Counted from the stretch's first letter, positions 17,762 through 28,709 are shown. The stretch: DNA of 36,092 nucleotides from Sulfuritalea sp. (GCA_030696505.1 JAUYSD010000198.1:1-36092), one strand, 5' to 3'. Numbers and translations are program-made. The notes: generated by a model not told the origin, from the sequence alone.

Positions 17762-19114
17762 ATGGCGAATTTTGGAGGGGCCTACAACACCATTGCCTTT
17801 GATGCCAACAAGTGCGACGGTTGCGGCGATTGCATGACGGCCTGCGCCACGGCGAAAGTTGGCGTTGGCGACACGGCGCGATCGCGCATCCAGATCGTCG
17901 GCAGCGCCGATGACGGCTTCGAACTTGCGCTCTGTCGCCAGTGCGCCGATCCGAAGTGCGTCACCGTCTGCCCGGCCGCGGCGCTGACCAAGAACTACGC
18001 CAGCGGCGTCATCGACTGGAACGGCGACAAGTGCGTCGACTGCCTGCTATGCACCGTCGGCTGCGCCTATGCCGGCATCGCGCTCGACGCCGGCACCGGT
18101 CACGTTGCCAAGTGCGATACCTGTGACGGCGCACCGGCCTGCGTGCCGGCCTGCCCGCACGACGCGCTGACCTATGTCACCACCTCGCGCATCTACAACG
18201 AGGTGGGCGACTGGGAAGATCTGTTTGCCCCCGGTCTGGCGGGCTGCCAGGGCTGCAACACCGAGCTGCTGATGCGCCATACCCTGCGCCGCGTCGGCCC
18301 GGAGACGGTGCTGGCGACGCCGCCCGGCTGCGTGCCCGGCATGGGTTCGGTCGGTTTCAACGGCACCACCGGCACCAAGATCCCGGTGTTCCATCCGCTG
18401 CTGACCAATACCGCGGCCATGCTGGCCGGCATCAAGCGTCAGTACAAGCGGGTCGGCCGCGAGGTCAATGCGTTGGCGATCGCCGGCGACGGCGGTGCCT
18501 CGGACGTCGGCTTCCAGTCCCTGTCGGGTGCGGCCGAACGCAACGAGCAGATCCTGTTCATGGTGGTCGACAACGAGGGCTACATGAACACCGGCATGCA
18601 GCGTTCCAGCTGCACGCCCTATGGCGCCTGGACGTCGACCACGCCGATCGGCAAGGGCTCGGGCGGCATGCCCGCGCAGGGCAAGACGCAGGACGCCAAG
18701 AATCTGCCGCTGATCATGGTCAATCACCGCTGCGAGTATGTCGCGACGGCGTCCACCGCCTATATGGAAGACCTCTACGACAAGCTCGACCGCGCAATCC
18801 AGGCCTCCAAGCGCGGCTTTGCCTACCTGCATGTGTATTCGCCCTGCACCACGGGCTGGCGTTTCCCGACCGACCAGAACATGGAAGTCGCGCGCAAGGC
18901 GGTCGAGACCAATTTCGTGATGTTGTGGGAGTACAACCGGACCGACGGCCTGCGTTTCACCCGGCCGGTCGATGATCCGCTGCCGGTGACCGAGTATCTG
19001 AAGGCCATGGGGCGCTTCCGTCACCTGAGTCCCGATCAGATTTCACACATTCAGGCCAAGGTCGTGGAAAATCTCGCATTCGTAAAACAGATGGCGCATC
19101 GACAGAGCGCTTAG
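17762..19114 (+). CDS. padI: Phenylglyoxylate oxidoreductase beta subunit PadI (ferredoxin-TPP fusion)
   Basis: This 450-residue fusion has residues 1 to about 145 forming a poly-ferredoxin domain with four Cys groups: CDGCGDCMTAC, CRQCADPKCVTVC, CVDCLLCTVGC and CDTCDGAPACVPAC. Residues about 160-450 are the thiamine-diphosphate beta subunit. Its cofactor motif is AIAGDGGASDVGFQSL followed by VVDNEGYMNTGMQRS, and a Cys pair, GCQGCNTELL, opens the domain. Fusion of the electron-transfer and TPP parts is known for PadI. The start ATG follows GGAG in the end of padH. Repeat copy 6 lies inside the first Cys region (residues about 32-39, KVGVGDTA). Confidence 0.9.
   Translation: MANFGGAYNTIAFDANKCDGCGDCMTACATAKVGVGDTARSRIQIVGSADDGFELALCRQCADPKCVTVCPAAALTKNYASGVIDWNGDKCVDCLLCTVGCAYAGIALDAGTGHVAKCDTCDGAPACVPACPHDALTYVTTSRIYNEVGDWEDLFAPGLAGCQGCNTELLMRHTLRRVGPETVLATPPGCVPGMGSVGFNGTTGTKIPVFHPLLTNTAAMLAGIKRQYKRVGREVNALAIAGDGGASDVGFQSLSGAAERNEQILFMVVDNEGYMNTGMQRSSCTPYGAWTSTTPIGKGSGGMPAQGKTQDAKNLPLIMVNHRCEYVATASTAYMEDLYDKLDRAIQASKRGFAYLHVYSPCTTGWRFPTDQNMEVARKAVETNFVMLWEYNRTDGLRFTRPVDDPLPVTEYLKAMGRFRHLSPDQISHIQAKVVENLAFVKQMAHRQSA
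17854..17878 (-). repeat. Interspersed 25-bp repeat-like segment inside padI, copy 6
   Basis: On the minus strand this reads as the repeat consensus with about three mismatches, including GTGTCGCCAACGCCAACTTT. In padI it encodes VGVGDTA. Because the stretch may be native coding sequence, membership in the family is less certain than for copies 1, 3 and 4. Confidence 0.4.
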
Positions 19115-19125
19115 GGGGAAGAACA

Positions 19126-20445
19126 ATGAGCAAGCAGGATTTGGCGGGCAGCGGCCTGGAACCGATTGAGAAGGCAAGCCGGGACGAACTGCAGGCACTG
19201 CAGTTGCAGCGCATGCAGTGGTCGCTCAAGCACGCCTACGACAACGTACCGCACTATCGCAAGAAGTACGACGCCGCCGGGGTGCACCCGAACGACCTCA
19301 AGCAGTTGTCGGACCTGGCGAAGTTTCCCTTCACCACCAAGCTCGACCTGCGCGACACCTATCCTTACGGCATGTTCGCGACACCGATGAGGGACGTGGT
19401 GCGCGTGCACGCCTCGTCCGGCACCACCGGCAAGCCGACGGTGGTCGGCTACACCGCGCAGGACATCGCGATGTGGGCGCAACTGATGGCGCGTTCGCTG
19501 CGTGCCGCCGGATGTTCGGCCGACGACATCATCCTCAACTCATACGGCTACGGCCTGTTCACCGGCGGTCTCGGCGCGCATTATGGCGGCGAGTGCCTGG
19601 GGGCGACGGTGATCCCGATGTCCGGCGGGCAGACCGAAAAACAGGTGCAGTTGATTCAGGACTTCAAGCCCACCGTGATCATGGCGACGCCCTCCTATGT
19701 GCTGACGATCGCCGACGAGATGATCAAGCAGGGGCTCAATCCCAGGGAAACCAGCCTGCGCGTCGGCGTCTTCGGCGCCGAGCCGTGGACCAACGAAATG
19801 CGGCGCGAGATCGAGGAGCGCCTCAACATCCAGGCCATCGACATCTACGGCCTGTCCGAAGTCATGGGTCCGGGCGTGGCCTGCGAGTGTGCCGAAACCA
19901 AGGACGGTCCGACGATCTGGGAAGACCATTTCTATCCGGAAATCATCAATCCGGAAACCGGCGAGGTGCTGCCCGACGGTGAAATGGGCGAACTGGTGTT
20001 CACCTCCCTGTCGAAGCAAGCCCTGCCCATCCTGCGCTATCGCACGCGCGACCTGACCCGGCTGTTGCCGGGCACGGCCCGCACCATGCGCCGCATGGAG
20101 AAGATCACCGGCCGCAGCGACGACATGCTGATCATCCGTGGCGTGAACGTGTTTCCGACGCAGATCGAGGAAATCCTGCTCAAGAACCCCAATCTTTGCG
20201 CCCAGTATCAGTTGCAGGTGTCGCGCGAAGGCCACCTCGACCAGCTGGACGTCTATGTCGAGGTCCGTGCCGACCTTTCCGACTCGATCGGCGAGGCCAG
20301 GCGTCGGGAAATCGGCGCCGACGTGAAACACCATATCAAGGCGCTGGTCGGCGTCTCTGCGGATGTCCATGTCGTGGAAACCGATAAGGTCGAAAGAACC
20401 TTGGTAGGAAAGGCCCGCCGGGTGATCGATCGGCGGCCCAAATAG
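19126..20445 (+). CDS. padJ: Phenylacetate-CoA ligase (AMP-forming)
   Basis: This 439-residue PaaK-type ligase activates phenylacetate with ATP and CoA to phenylacetyl-CoA, the substrate of PadBCD. The AMP-binding motif is SSGTTGKPTVVGY near residue 97. GLFTGGLGAHYGGE, the IYGLSEVMGPGVACEC motif, LRYRTRDLTRL and GRSDDMLIIRGVNVFPTQIE are the expected later signatures. The length is normal for the family. It closes the pad operon 11 nt after padI, with a GGGGGAAG site before the ATG. The symbol follows Azoarcus usage; paaK would be equivalent. Confidence 0.93.
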   Translation: MSKQDLAGSGLEPIEKASRDELQALQLQRMQWSLKHAYDNVPHYRKKYDAAGVHPNDLKQLSDLAKFPFTTKLDLRDTYPYGMFATPMRDVVRVHASSGTTGKPTVVGYTAQDIAMWAQLMARSLRAAGCSADDIILNSYGYGLFTGGLGAHYGGECLGATVIPMSGGQTEKQVQLIQDFKPTVIMATPSYVLTIADEMIKQGLNPRETSLRVGVFGAEPWTNEMRREIEERLNIQAIDIYGLSEVMGPGVACECAETKDGPTIWEDHFYPEIINPETGEVLPDGEMGELVFTSLSKQALPILRYRTRDLTRLLPGTARTMRRMEKITGRSDDMLIIRGVNVFPTQIEEILLKNPNLCAQYQLQVSREGHLDQLDVYVEVRADLSDSIGEARRREIGADVKHHIKALVGVSADVHVVETDKVERTLVGKARRVIDRRPK

Positions 20446-20511
20446 CCGCTTTCAGTCTATTATCCCCAGCGCAATTGATGTATTATTCTTCGCGACGCAC
20501 CGGGGCAACGA

Positions 20512-20525
20512 TGCACTATAGTGCG
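20512..20525. promoter_or_regulatory. BoxR/BzdR-type operator upstream of the TRAP operon
   Basis: TGCACTATAGTGCG contains the perfect 12-bp palindrome GCACTATAGTGC and fits TGCA-N6-TGCA with one mismatch. It matches the site at 31473-31486 beside the BoxR/BzdR-type gene at 12 of 14 positions. It lies about 150 nt before dctP in the 232-bp gap after padJ. As I recall, BzdR of Azoarcus recognises TGCA repeats. No clear -35/-10 pair stands out nearby. Confidence 0.6.
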
Positions 20526-20677
20526 TATTTGTGCCAAATGGATTCAGGAAGCTTATTTCTCGATAGGGGAGATCGATAGGCTTCGGCAACATTCGGCATA
20601 AGGGATGTTTGGTTTTTTTGTAGTACCCATGTTATTTCAATAAGGCGTTTTGTTAGCCAACCAAAGAGGAGATGCAG

Positions 20678-21709
20678 ATGAAGAAGCTACTGGCAAAAAC
20701 CCTGGTCGCCGCATCGATTGCCGGCACCGCGCTGGCAGTCCAGGCCCAGGAAGTCACACTGAAGGTGCATCACTTTCTTTCGCCGACGACGTTTATCCAG
20801 GTAGGCGTATTCGAGCCCTGGTGCGCAAAGTTGGCCAAGGAATCCAACAACCGGATCAAGTGCCAGATCTACCCGGCGATGCAACTCGGCGGCACCCCGC
20901 CGCAACTCTTCGACCAGGCCAAGGATGGCGTCGCCGACGTGGTGTGGACGGTGCTCGGCTACTCCGCGAATCGCTTCCCGATGTCGGAAGTGTTCGAACT
21001 GCCCTTCATGATGACCAATGCCGAGGCTACCAGCCGCGCTGCATGGGACTTCTATCAACAGTATTCCAAGCATGAGTTCAAGGACGTTCATCTGCTTGCC
21101 ATGCATGTCCATGGCCCCGGCTATTTGTTCACCACCAAGAAGCAGATGAAGGTCATGGGCGATTTCAAGGGCATGAAGTTCCGTGCACCGACGCGCCTGA
21201 CCAACAAGATGCTCGCCATGCTGGGTGCCACGCCGGTCGGCATGCCGGTGCCGGCGGTTCCCGAGGCGCTGTCCAAGGGCGTGATCGAAGGCGCCGTGAT
21301 TCCTTACCAGGTCGTGCCCAGCATCAAGGTCAACGAGCTGGCCAAGTTCGCGGCCGAGACCGATCCGAAGTACAACGCGCTCTACACGACGGTGTTCGCC
21401 ATCGCCATGAACAAGGCCAAGTACGACTCGTTGCCGGCTGACCTGAAGAAGGTCATCGACAATAATTCGGGTCAGGAGTTCTCTGCCATGGCTGGCCGCG
21501 TGCAGGAAGCCGACGACGGCCCGGGACGCGAAAAGGTCAAGGCCTCCGGCGTCACGATCAACGTGATCCCCGCCGCGGAACTCGACAAGTGGAAGAAGGC
21601 GACCGACAGCCTTGACGACGAATGGGCCGCCAACGTCACCAAGCTGGGTCACGACGGTCCGAAGACGCTGCAAGCCGCCCGCGACCTGATCAAGAAGTAC
21701 ACCAAGTAA
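20678..21709 (+). CDS. dctP: TRAP transporter substrate-binding protein (DctP family)
   Basis: This protein of about 343 residues has a Sec signal peptide (MKKLLAKTLVAASIAGTALAVQAQE, cut probably after AQA). The mature part is a DctP fold with KVHHFLSPTTF, the PFMMTNAEATSR region, KFRAPTRLTNKMLAMLGATPVGMPVPAVPEALSKGVIEG and IVIPYQV-like VIPYQVVPSIK. This is the periplasmic solute receptor of a TRAP importer. The ATG at 20678 is preferred to the one at 20672, which directly abuts AGAGGAG. An aromatic acid such as benzoate or phenylacetate is the likely ligand from its position between pad and box/bzd and from the shared operator; the ligand is not shown by the sequence. Confidence 0.92.
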   Translation: MKKLLAKTLVAASIAGTALAVQAQEVTLKVHHFLSPTTFIQVGVFEPWCAKLAKESNNRIKCQIYPAMQLGGTPPQLFDQAKDGVADVVWTVLGYSANRFPMSEVFELPFMMTNAEATSRAAWDFYQQYSKHEFKDVHLLAMHVHGPGYLFTTKKQMKVMGDFKGMKFRAPTRLTNKMLAMLGATPVGMPVPAVPEALSKGVIEGAVIPYQVVPSIKVNELAKFAAETDPKYNALYTTVFAIAMNKAKYDSLPADLKKVIDNNSGQEFSAMAGRVQEADDGPGREKVKASGVTINVIPAAELDKWKKATDSLDDEWAANVTKLGHDGPKTLQAARDLIKKYTK

Positions 21710-21724
21710 AGATAGACGCGGTCC

Positions 21725-21756
21725 TGCCGGGTGCCGACCTGTGTCGGCGCCCGGCA
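21725..21756. terminator. Intercistronic hairpin dctP-dctQ
   Basis: Arms of 14 nt (TGCCGGGTGCCGAC and GTCGGCGCCCGGCA) pair with one G-U and a CTGT loop, 16 nt after the dctP stop. There is no T run. It probably acts as an attenuator or mRNA-stabilising element that favours dctP over dctQM. Confidence 0.65.
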
Positions 21757-21811
21757 TTCTCGCCAGCGGATTTGCATCGCTGGTGATGTTTTCCCAAACC
21801 AGGAGAAAGTA

Positions 21812-22336
21812 ATGGCGGACGCCATTTTTGTTGACTCCGATGCGCGCCCTAAGGCCCTTGTCGGCAGGGTTTTGAATGCGTGCTGTCGCTTCTTTGCGAT
21901 CTGCGCCGGCATCATGCTGATTTTGATGGCACTGATGTCGCTGACCAGCATCGTCGGTCGCTCGCTGTTCGACAAGCCCATCCTCGGCGACTACGAGCTG
22001 GTACAGATGATGTCGGCCGTTGCCGTGACGATGTCGCTGCCCTTTTGCCAAATGATCCGCGGTCACATCATTGTCGATTTCTTCACCGTCAGCCTGCCGG
22101 CCAAGGTCAATAGGGTATTCGACGTGATTGCTTCCCTGATATTGGCCGTTGCCGCATTTGTCTTTGCCTGGCGCATCAGCCTGGGCATGCTCGAACTGCG
22201 CGAAAACGGCGATGCTTCGATGTTGTTGAATCTGCCGACCTGGTGGGGTTACGCGCCTATGGTGCCGTCCTTCTTCCTGCTTGGCTGCGCCGCACTGTAC
22301 ACGGCCTGGATCGATCTGACGGGAGCGCGTGCATGA
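21812..22336 (+). CDS. dctQ: TRAP transporter small permease (DctQ family)
   Basis: This 174-residue membrane protein has four predicted helices. The first runs through FFAICAGIMLILMALMSLTS and is followed by the family motif GRSLFDKPILGDYELVQM. MSLPFCQMIRGHIIVDFF and a last helix (MVPSFFLLGCAALYTAWIDL) complete it. DctQ joins the large permease in the importer. The ATG at 21812 follows AGGAGA; the ORF track start at 21731 is in the hairpin region. The stop overlaps the dctM ATG. Confidence 0.91.
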   Translation: MADAIFVDSDARPKALVGRVLNACCRFFAICAGIMLILMALMSLTSIVGRSLFDKPILGDYELVQMMSAVAVTMSLPFCQMIRGHIIVDFFTVSLPAKVNRVFDVIASLILAVAAFVFAWRISLGMLELRENGDASMLLNLPTWWGYAPMVPSFFLLGCAALYTAWIDLTGARA

Positions 22337-23649
22337 CCGGCATCGAACAGGGAATGGTGATCGGTGGCCTGATGCTGCTGTTGATGGCCTTGCGCGTGCA
22401 CATCGCGATGGCCATGCTGCTGGCGGGTTCCGTCGGTTACATGTGGATCGCCGGCCCGGCAACCCTGCTGAACTACATGAAGACGGCGGCCTGGGCGCGT
22501 TACTCGATCTACGATCTTTCGGTGGTGCCGCTGTTCCTGCTGATGGGGCAGTTTGCAACTCACGGCGGACTTTCCAAGGCCCTGTTTCGCGCCGGCAATG
22601 CCTTTATCGGCCACTGGCGTGGCGGCATGGCCATGGCTGCGGTCGGTGCCTGCGCCGGCTTCGGCGCCATCTGCGGTTCCTCGCTGGCGACCGCCGCGAC
22701 CATGGGCCAGGTGGCATTGCCCGAACTGCGCAACCACAAGTACTCGGGACGTCTGGCGACGGCAGCCCTGGCCGCCGGCGGTACGCTGGGCATCCTGATC
22801 CCGCCGTCGGTGCCGCTGGTGATCTACGCCATCCTGACCGAACAGAATATCGCCAAGCTGTTCGTCGCCGCCGTGATTCCCGGCCTCATCGCAATGGCCG
22901 GCTACATGCTGGTGATCGCGATTTCCGCGCGCGTGGATCCGACCGCCGCGCCCGCCGGGGAGCGGTCCACCTGGGCGGAAAGACTGGTCGCGCTGATTGA
23001 AACCTGGCCGGTTCTCGTGATCTTCGCGGCCGTGATCGGCGGCATTTACGGCGGCTTCTTCACGCCCACCGAGGCGGCGTCGATAGGCGCATTGGCCACC
23101 GGCTACGTCGCCTGGAAATCCGGCGGCTTGCGCAAGCACGGATTCCTCGAATGCGTTTACGGCACTGCGCAGGCCACCGCCATGATTTTCCTGATCCTGC
23201 TCGGCGCGGACATCATGAACGTGTTCCTGGCGCTGACGCAGATGCCGGCCGAACTCTCCAAGTGGGTCGTCGGCCTGGGTTACTCGCCGTTGCTGATCCT
23301 GCTGGTCATCATCTGCATCTACATCCTGCTCGGCTGCATCATGGACAGCCTTTCGATGATCCTGCTCACCGTGCCAATCTTCTTTCCCATCGTCATGGGT
23401 CTGGACTACTGGGGCATGGACATGGAGTCCAAGGCGATCTGGTTCGGCATCCTTTCCCTGATGGCGGTCGAAATAGGCATGATCACCCCGCCGGTGGGCC
23501 TCAACGTGTTCATCATCAGCAGCATGGCCAAGGACACGTCGATGAAAGAGACTTTCAAGGGTATCGTGCCCTTTCTTTTGTCCGATCTGATGCGAATCGC
23601 GTTGCTGGTCTTTGTGCCGGCAGTCGCATTGATTGCGCTGAAGTTCTAG
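22333..23649 (+). CDS. dctM: TRAP transporter large permease (DctM family)
   Basis: This 438-residue protein has about 12 transmembrane helices and DctM signatures: GGMAMAAVGACAGFGAICGSSLATAATMG, LAAGGTLGILIPPSVPLVIYAILTEQNIAKLF, GGFFTPTEAASIGA and GMITPPVGLNVFII. It forms the sodium- or proton-coupled channel of the importer. The ATG overlaps the dctQ stop (ATGA). Repeat copy 4 abuts the stop, and a compact hairpin follows at 23763-23779. Confidence 0.94.
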   Translation: MTGIEQGMVIGGLMLLLMALRVHIAMAMLLAGSVGYMWIAGPATLLNYMKTAAWARYSIYDLSVVPLFLLMGQFATHGGLSKALFRAGNAFIGHWRGGMAMAAVGACAGFGAICGSSLATAATMGQVALPELRNHKYSGRLATAALAAGGTLGILIPPSVPLVIYAILTEQNIAKLFVAAVIPGLIAMAGYMLVIAISARVDPTAAPAGERSTWAERLVALIETWPVLVIFAAVIGGIYGGFFTPTEAASIGALATGYVAWKSGGLRKHGFLECVYGTAQATAMIFLILLGADIMNVFLALTQMPAELSKWVVGLGYSPLLILLVIICIYILLGCIMDSLSMILLTVPIFFPIVMGLDYWGMDMESKAIWFGILSLMAVEIGMITPPVGLNVFIISSMAKDTSMKETFKGIVPFLLSDLMRIALLVFVPAVALIALKF

Positions 23650-23673
23650 AGAGTTGGCGCTGGCGACACGGCG
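23649..23673 (-). repeat. Interspersed 25-bp repeat, copy 4
   Basis: The minus strand carries the repeat with one mismatch in 25, including the core GCCAGCGCCAACTC. It begins at the last base of the dctM stop codon. Its orientation relative to the upstream gene is opposite to copies 1-3. Confidence 0.72.
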
Positions 23674-23762
23674 TCTGCGCGGATTGCGGACGCCGTAGTG
23701 AATCACGGGCGTTGCGGGTCGGCACGGTGCCATGTCGCGGTGGGCTTTGCGACGCTTCTGCT

Positions 23763-23779
23763 TGCCGGGGTGCCCGGCA
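23763..23779. terminator. Hairpin between dctM and the chemoreceptor gene
   Basis: TGCCGGG and CCCGGCA pair around a GTG loop. The same seven-base arms form the outer part of the dctP-dctQ hairpin (21725-21756). No T run follows, so its role as terminator is uncertain. The surrounding 163-bp gap (23650-23812) otherwise holds repeat copy 4. Confidence 0.45.
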
Positions 23780-23812
23780 GGCCAACGAGATAACGATTTT
23801 GTGGGGTGAAAC

Positions 23813-25846
23813 ATGCTGATTTTTGGACCCGCCAAGGCGATCATGGATCGCCTGCCGTACAAGCAGAAGTTCGCCTTGATGGGCGGCCTCAGTGCGATCG
23901 CGATCGCCCTCCTGCTGGTGCGCCTGATCGCCATGACCAACACCACCATCGGCCAGGCGACCAATGAACTGACCGGATTGAAGCTGCTGAAGCCGGCACT
24001 CGAAGCCAAGCAACTTATCGAGCAGCATCGCGCGCTGACCACACTGGCACTGGCTAGCAAGGAGTCGGCCGATGCGTCGGCAAAGCAGGCCGTGGCGATC
24101 GAAGCCGAGGTTGCGGACAAGCTGCAGAAGCTGGAGGTCGCGGTCGCCGGCGAGGCAAGCAAGCTGAAACTCGACAAGGCGCTGGAGCAGGTCAAGATCA
24201 CCTGGACGGCGGCAGCGGGTCCGAACTGGAAAGACAAGCCGCCCACGCTGAACCTGAATACCCACGCCGCCGCTCTTGCCGCGATCAACCAACTGATACG
24301 AGACACCGCGGACGAAAGCCAACTGGTGGCAGATTCCTCGCTCGATACGCTGTATATCGTGTCGGCGTCGGTGCTGCAGTTGCCGGCCATGCTCGACCAG
24401 CTTTCGCGCATCCGCGACGTCGGCACCGAAGTGTTGTTGCGCGGCAAGCCCAACGATGGCGAGCGCGCCCAGTTCTCGAAATGGATGGGGGCCGTCGAGG
24501 AGACCCGCAACAGCGTCCTCATCAGCCTGAAGCGGGCGGCGCAGAACAACCCGGACATCGTCCAGGAACTGAAGGGAGTCGAGGCCAATGTCGACAAGAA
24601 CTTCGGCATCATCACGGCCATGGCCGAGGGCAACCTGCTGGCCGATCCCTATGTCACGGGCGATGCCCTTTCCGAATCCGGACAGGAAGCCACCAGCGGG
24701 CTGTTCGCCGAGCTGACCAAGACCATGCTGCCGCTGGCCGAACGCCTGGTGGAAAAGCGCCTGGCCAGTTTGCGCATCGGCATCTACCTCAGCATGAGCG
24801 TGGTTGCGGTCGCCGTGCTGTTGTACCTCTATCTCAGCGTGGGTGCCTATCTCGCGGTGATGGGCGGGGTGCGTTCATTGTCGGCAACGGTGCTGCGCAT
24901 CGGCGAAGGCGATCTGAGCGGCAGCGCAAACCTGGAGTCCAGGGACGAACTGGCGGCCGTGGCAGTCAGTGTCAACAAAATGATTTCGCAGATGCGCGAG
25001 CTGATCCACGGCATCAAGGATACGGCGGACCGCGTCAAGCAGTCGGCGCAGGCGCTGCTTGCGTCCTCGCAACATCTGGCCACGGCGACCGGCGAACAGA
25101 ACGATGCCACCGCCAGCATGGCGGCAACCATGGAAGAAACCACCACCAGCATCGCCGAGATCAGCCGTGGCACCCGTGAGGCGCTTGCCGTGTCGGCCGA
25201 TTCGGGGAAATTGTCGGTTCGCGGCGGCGAGGTTATATCGCAGACCGTGATCGAGATCGAAGCGATTTCGGGCGCGGTAACCAGCTCGGCGCAGGCGGTC
25301 GACGAACTTGGGCAACTGTCGTCGAGGATCACGGGCATCGTCCAGGTCATACGCGAGATTGCCGACCAGACCAACCTGCTGGCCCTGAATGCGGCCATCG
25401 AGGCAGCGCGGGCGGGCGACAGCGGTCGCGGTTTTGCCGTGGTCGCCGATGAAGTGCGCAAGCTCGCCGAGCGGACCGCCAACTCGACCCAGGAAATTGC
25501 CACCATGGTCAGCGCCATCCAGAGCGGAACCCAGGGTGCCGTGGAACGCATGGAGTCCGGCGTCAAGCGCGTCCAGCATGGGGTCGAGCTGACGCGCGAG
25601 GCCGGTCAGACCATGGCGCGGATTCAGGAAGGCGCCACGCGTGTGGCCCAGCGTATCAACGAGATTTCCCTGGCCATGAACGAGCAGGACAGCGCCAGCC
25701 AGGAGATCGCCCGCAACGTCGAGCTCATCGCCCAGCGTGCCGGCGAGAATTCCATGGTGGTCAACGAGGCCACCGCGACCGCCGGTCAGCTGGACAATCT
25801 CGCCGGCCAGCTCAGTGCCATGGTCAGCCGCTTCCGGCTTTCCTGA
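23813..25846 (+). CDS. Methyl-accepting chemotaxis protein
   Basis: This 677-residue transmembrane chemoreceptor has TM1 at about residues 21-40, a periplasmic, mostly helical domain of about 280 residues (41-320), TM2 at about 322-343, a HAMP domain to about 396 and a cytoplasmic signalling domain. The hairpin tip contains [20 protein letters not shown] and [18 protein letters not shown]. The periplasmic part is long for a four-helix bundle and could be a helical bimodular-type sensor, which is inference. No C-terminal pentapeptide for CheR/CheB docking is seen. It follows the TRAP operon by 163 nt on the same strand, so taxis to the transported aromatic acid is plausible. Confidence 0.9.
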   Translation: MLIFGPAKAIMDRLPYKQKFALMGGLSAIAIALLLVRLIAMTNTTIGQATNELTGLKLLKPALEAKQLIEQHRALTTLALASKESADASAKQAVAIEAEVADKLQKLEVAVAGEASKLKLDKALEQVKITWTAAAGPNWKDKPPTLNLNTHAAALAAINQLIRDTADESQLVADSSLDTLYIVSASVLQLPAMLDQLSRIRDVGTEVLLRGKPNDGERAQFSKWMGAVEETRNSVLISLKRAAQNNPDIVQELKGVEANVDKNFGIITAMAEGNLLADPYVTGDALSESGQEATSGLFAELTKTMLPLAERLVEKRLASLRIGIYLSMSVVAVAVLLYLYLSVGAYLAVMGGVRSLSATVLRIGEGDLSGSANLESRDELAAVAVSVNKMISQMRELIHGIKDTADRVKQSAQALLASSQHLATATGEQNDATASMAATMEETTTSIAEISRGTREALAVSADSGKLSVRGGEVISQTVIEIEAISGAVTSSAQAVDELGQLSSRITGIVQVIREIADQTNLLALNAAIEAARAGDSGRGFAVVADEVRKLAERTANSTQEIATMVSAIQSGTQGAVERMESGVKRVQHGVELTREAGQTMARIQEGATRVAQRINEISLAMNEQDSASQEIARNVELIAQRAGENSMVVNEATATAGQLDNLAGQLSAMVSRFRLS

Positions 25847-25895
25847 TCGGTCGCGACGAAACCGGCCGAACTGCTGCCAGGCGATTCAGGCGCGG

Positions 25896-25921
25896 CGGCC
25901 GGCGCGGTTTGCCGCCGGCCG
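25896..25921. terminator. Hairpin between the convergent chemoreceptor gene and boxA
   Basis: CGGCCGGCG and CGCCGGCCG arms (9 bp) enclose an 8-nt loop in the 85-bp gap between two convergent stop codons. It lacks a T run, so it would be a non-canonical or Rho-dependent bidirectional terminator. Confidence 0.5.
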
Positions 25922-25931
25922 CGCGCAACGC

Positions 25932-27182
25932 TCAATAGGTTTCGACGTGGTAGCGGCCCTGCTGCAACAGCGCTGCCTGCAGGGTTTTCCAGGCTAGCCC
26001 GTGGTTGCCGCAGACCTCGCTGATGGCGGCGTCGACGCCTTGCTCCATGCCCTTGAGGCCGCATAGATACAAGTAGGTGTTCTCGTCCTGCAGCAGGCGC
26101 ACGACTTCGTCGGCGCGGGCGCGAATCAGGTCCTGGACGTACTGCCGGGGCCGGTCGGGGACGCGCGAAAACGCCAGGTTGATGTCGATGAAGTCCTTCG
26201 GCAGCCGCGTCAGCGGACCGAAATAGGGCAGTTCGTCGGGCGTGCGGGCACCGAAGAACAGCATCAGCTTGCCGTCCTCGGCCGGGACCGATTTCCGCCG
26301 CCGGCGTTCGGTCATTGCGCGCATCGGCGCGGAACCGGTGCCGGTGCAGATCATCAGCAGATTGCTGCCCGCGTGATTCGGCATCAGGAAGCTGGTGCCG
26401 TAGGGGCCGACGACATTGACCTGGTCGCCCTTCTTCAGGTCGCAGAGGAAATTCGATGCCACGCCGCGCACCGCGGCGCCTTCGTGGTCGGCGGTGACCC
26501 GCTTCACCGTCAGCGACAGGTTGTTGTAGCGCGGCCTTTCGCCGTCGCGCGGGCTGGCCACCGAATAAAGGCGCACGTGATGCGGTCGGCCGTTGGCATC
26601 GAGCCCCGGCGCCAGGATGCCGATGGTCTGGCCTTCGAGCACCGGAAACGAGGCATTGCCGAAGTCGAGCACGATGTGACGGATGTCGCTCGACGCGTCC
26701 TCGGCCGTCAGGCGGAAGTTGCCGCTGACCGTGGCCACCGCGGGCTTCTGGATCGAGTAGAGATTGACGTAGGGGTGGGCGGCCGACCACGGCGGCGGCG
26801 CGATGCCGCCCTGTCCCGCGGTAGAGGCCGCGGCGATCTTCGCCACGTCGTCGGGCAGCGCCGCCGTATCGCCAGCACCAACTCCTGTGCTCTCGTCGAG
26901 CGCGACCTGGGCGGGCAGGGTGTCCCACAGCAGTTGCTCGGCGATCGGGTAGGCCAGGTCGGCGCGCATGTTGCGCCAGCTGTCGATGGCGCCGGTCGGG
27001 CAGGGCGAGATGCAGTCGTAGCAGTAATTGCACTTCGCCGCGTCGACCACGTAGTTGCGCGAGTCGTGGCTGATCGCATCGACCGGACAGGTTTCCTCGC
27101 AGGTGTTGCAGCGGATGCAGATTTCGGGATCGATCAGGTGCTGGCGCATGATCGTCACCGGCGTTGTCGAAGCCGTGCTCAT
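25932..27182 (-). CDS. boxA: Benzoyl-CoA 2,3-epoxidase reductase component BoxA
   Basis: This 416-residue NADPH-dependent reductase feeds BoxB. The N-terminus has two [4Fe-4S] motifs, [16 protein letters not shown] and [17 protein letters not shown] (residues 22-66). After a linker (about 90-135) comes a ferredoxin-NADP reductase-like module with [11 protein letters not shown] (FAD), [28 protein letters not shown] (NADPH) and [16 protein letters not shown]. The domain order and length match known BoxA. It is the last gene of boxCBA, 102 nt after boxB. Repeat copy 5 lies in the linker (TGVGAGDTA, residues 99-107). Confidence 0.94.
   Translation of the reverse strand: MSTASTTPVTIMRQHLIDPEICIRCNTCEETCPVDAISHDSRNYVVDAAKCNYCYDCISPCPTGAIDSWRNMRADLAYPIAEQLLWDTLPAQVALDESTGVGAGDTAALPDDVAKIAAASTAGQGGIAPPPWSAAHPYVNLYSIQKPAVATVSGNFRLTAEDASSDIRHIVLDFGNASFPVLEGQTIGILAPGLDANGRPHHVRLYSVASPRDGERPRYNNLSLTVKRVTADHEGAAVRGVASNFLCDLKKGDQVNVVGPYGTSFLMPNHAGSNLLMICTGTGSAPMRAMTERRRRKSVPAEDGKLMLFFGARTPDELPYFGPLTRLPKDFIDINLAFSRVPDRPRQYVQDLIRARADEVVRLLQDENTYLYLCGLKGMEQGVDAAISEVCGNHGLAWKTLQAALLQQGRYHVETY
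26862..26886 (+). repeat. Interspersed 25-bp repeat inside boxA, copy 5
   Basis: The sequence CGTATCGCCAGCACCAACTC follows the consensus with two mismatches in 25. It shares the CGTATC lead with copy 1. In boxA it encodes GVGAGDTA in the linker between the Fe-S and flavin domains. Confidence 0.6.
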
Positions 27183-27284
27183 AGGGATTCCCTTCGTTCA
27201 GTCCGCTTCGTCAGTTGACGGAGAACCGTCGCGCGCGGAGCGCAAGCCGCTGCGGCCCGCACGCGAAAGATTAGCGCAAATCGA

Positions 27285-28709
<1,425 letters not shown>

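Noticed and set aside
14326-19114. 2-oxoglutarate or pyruvate:ferredoxin oxidoreductase
   Set aside because: Subunit superfamily is shared, but the five-gene order with a NAD-linked flavoprotein and a four-cluster beta fusion beside padBCD and padJ matches phenylglyoxylate oxidoreductase.
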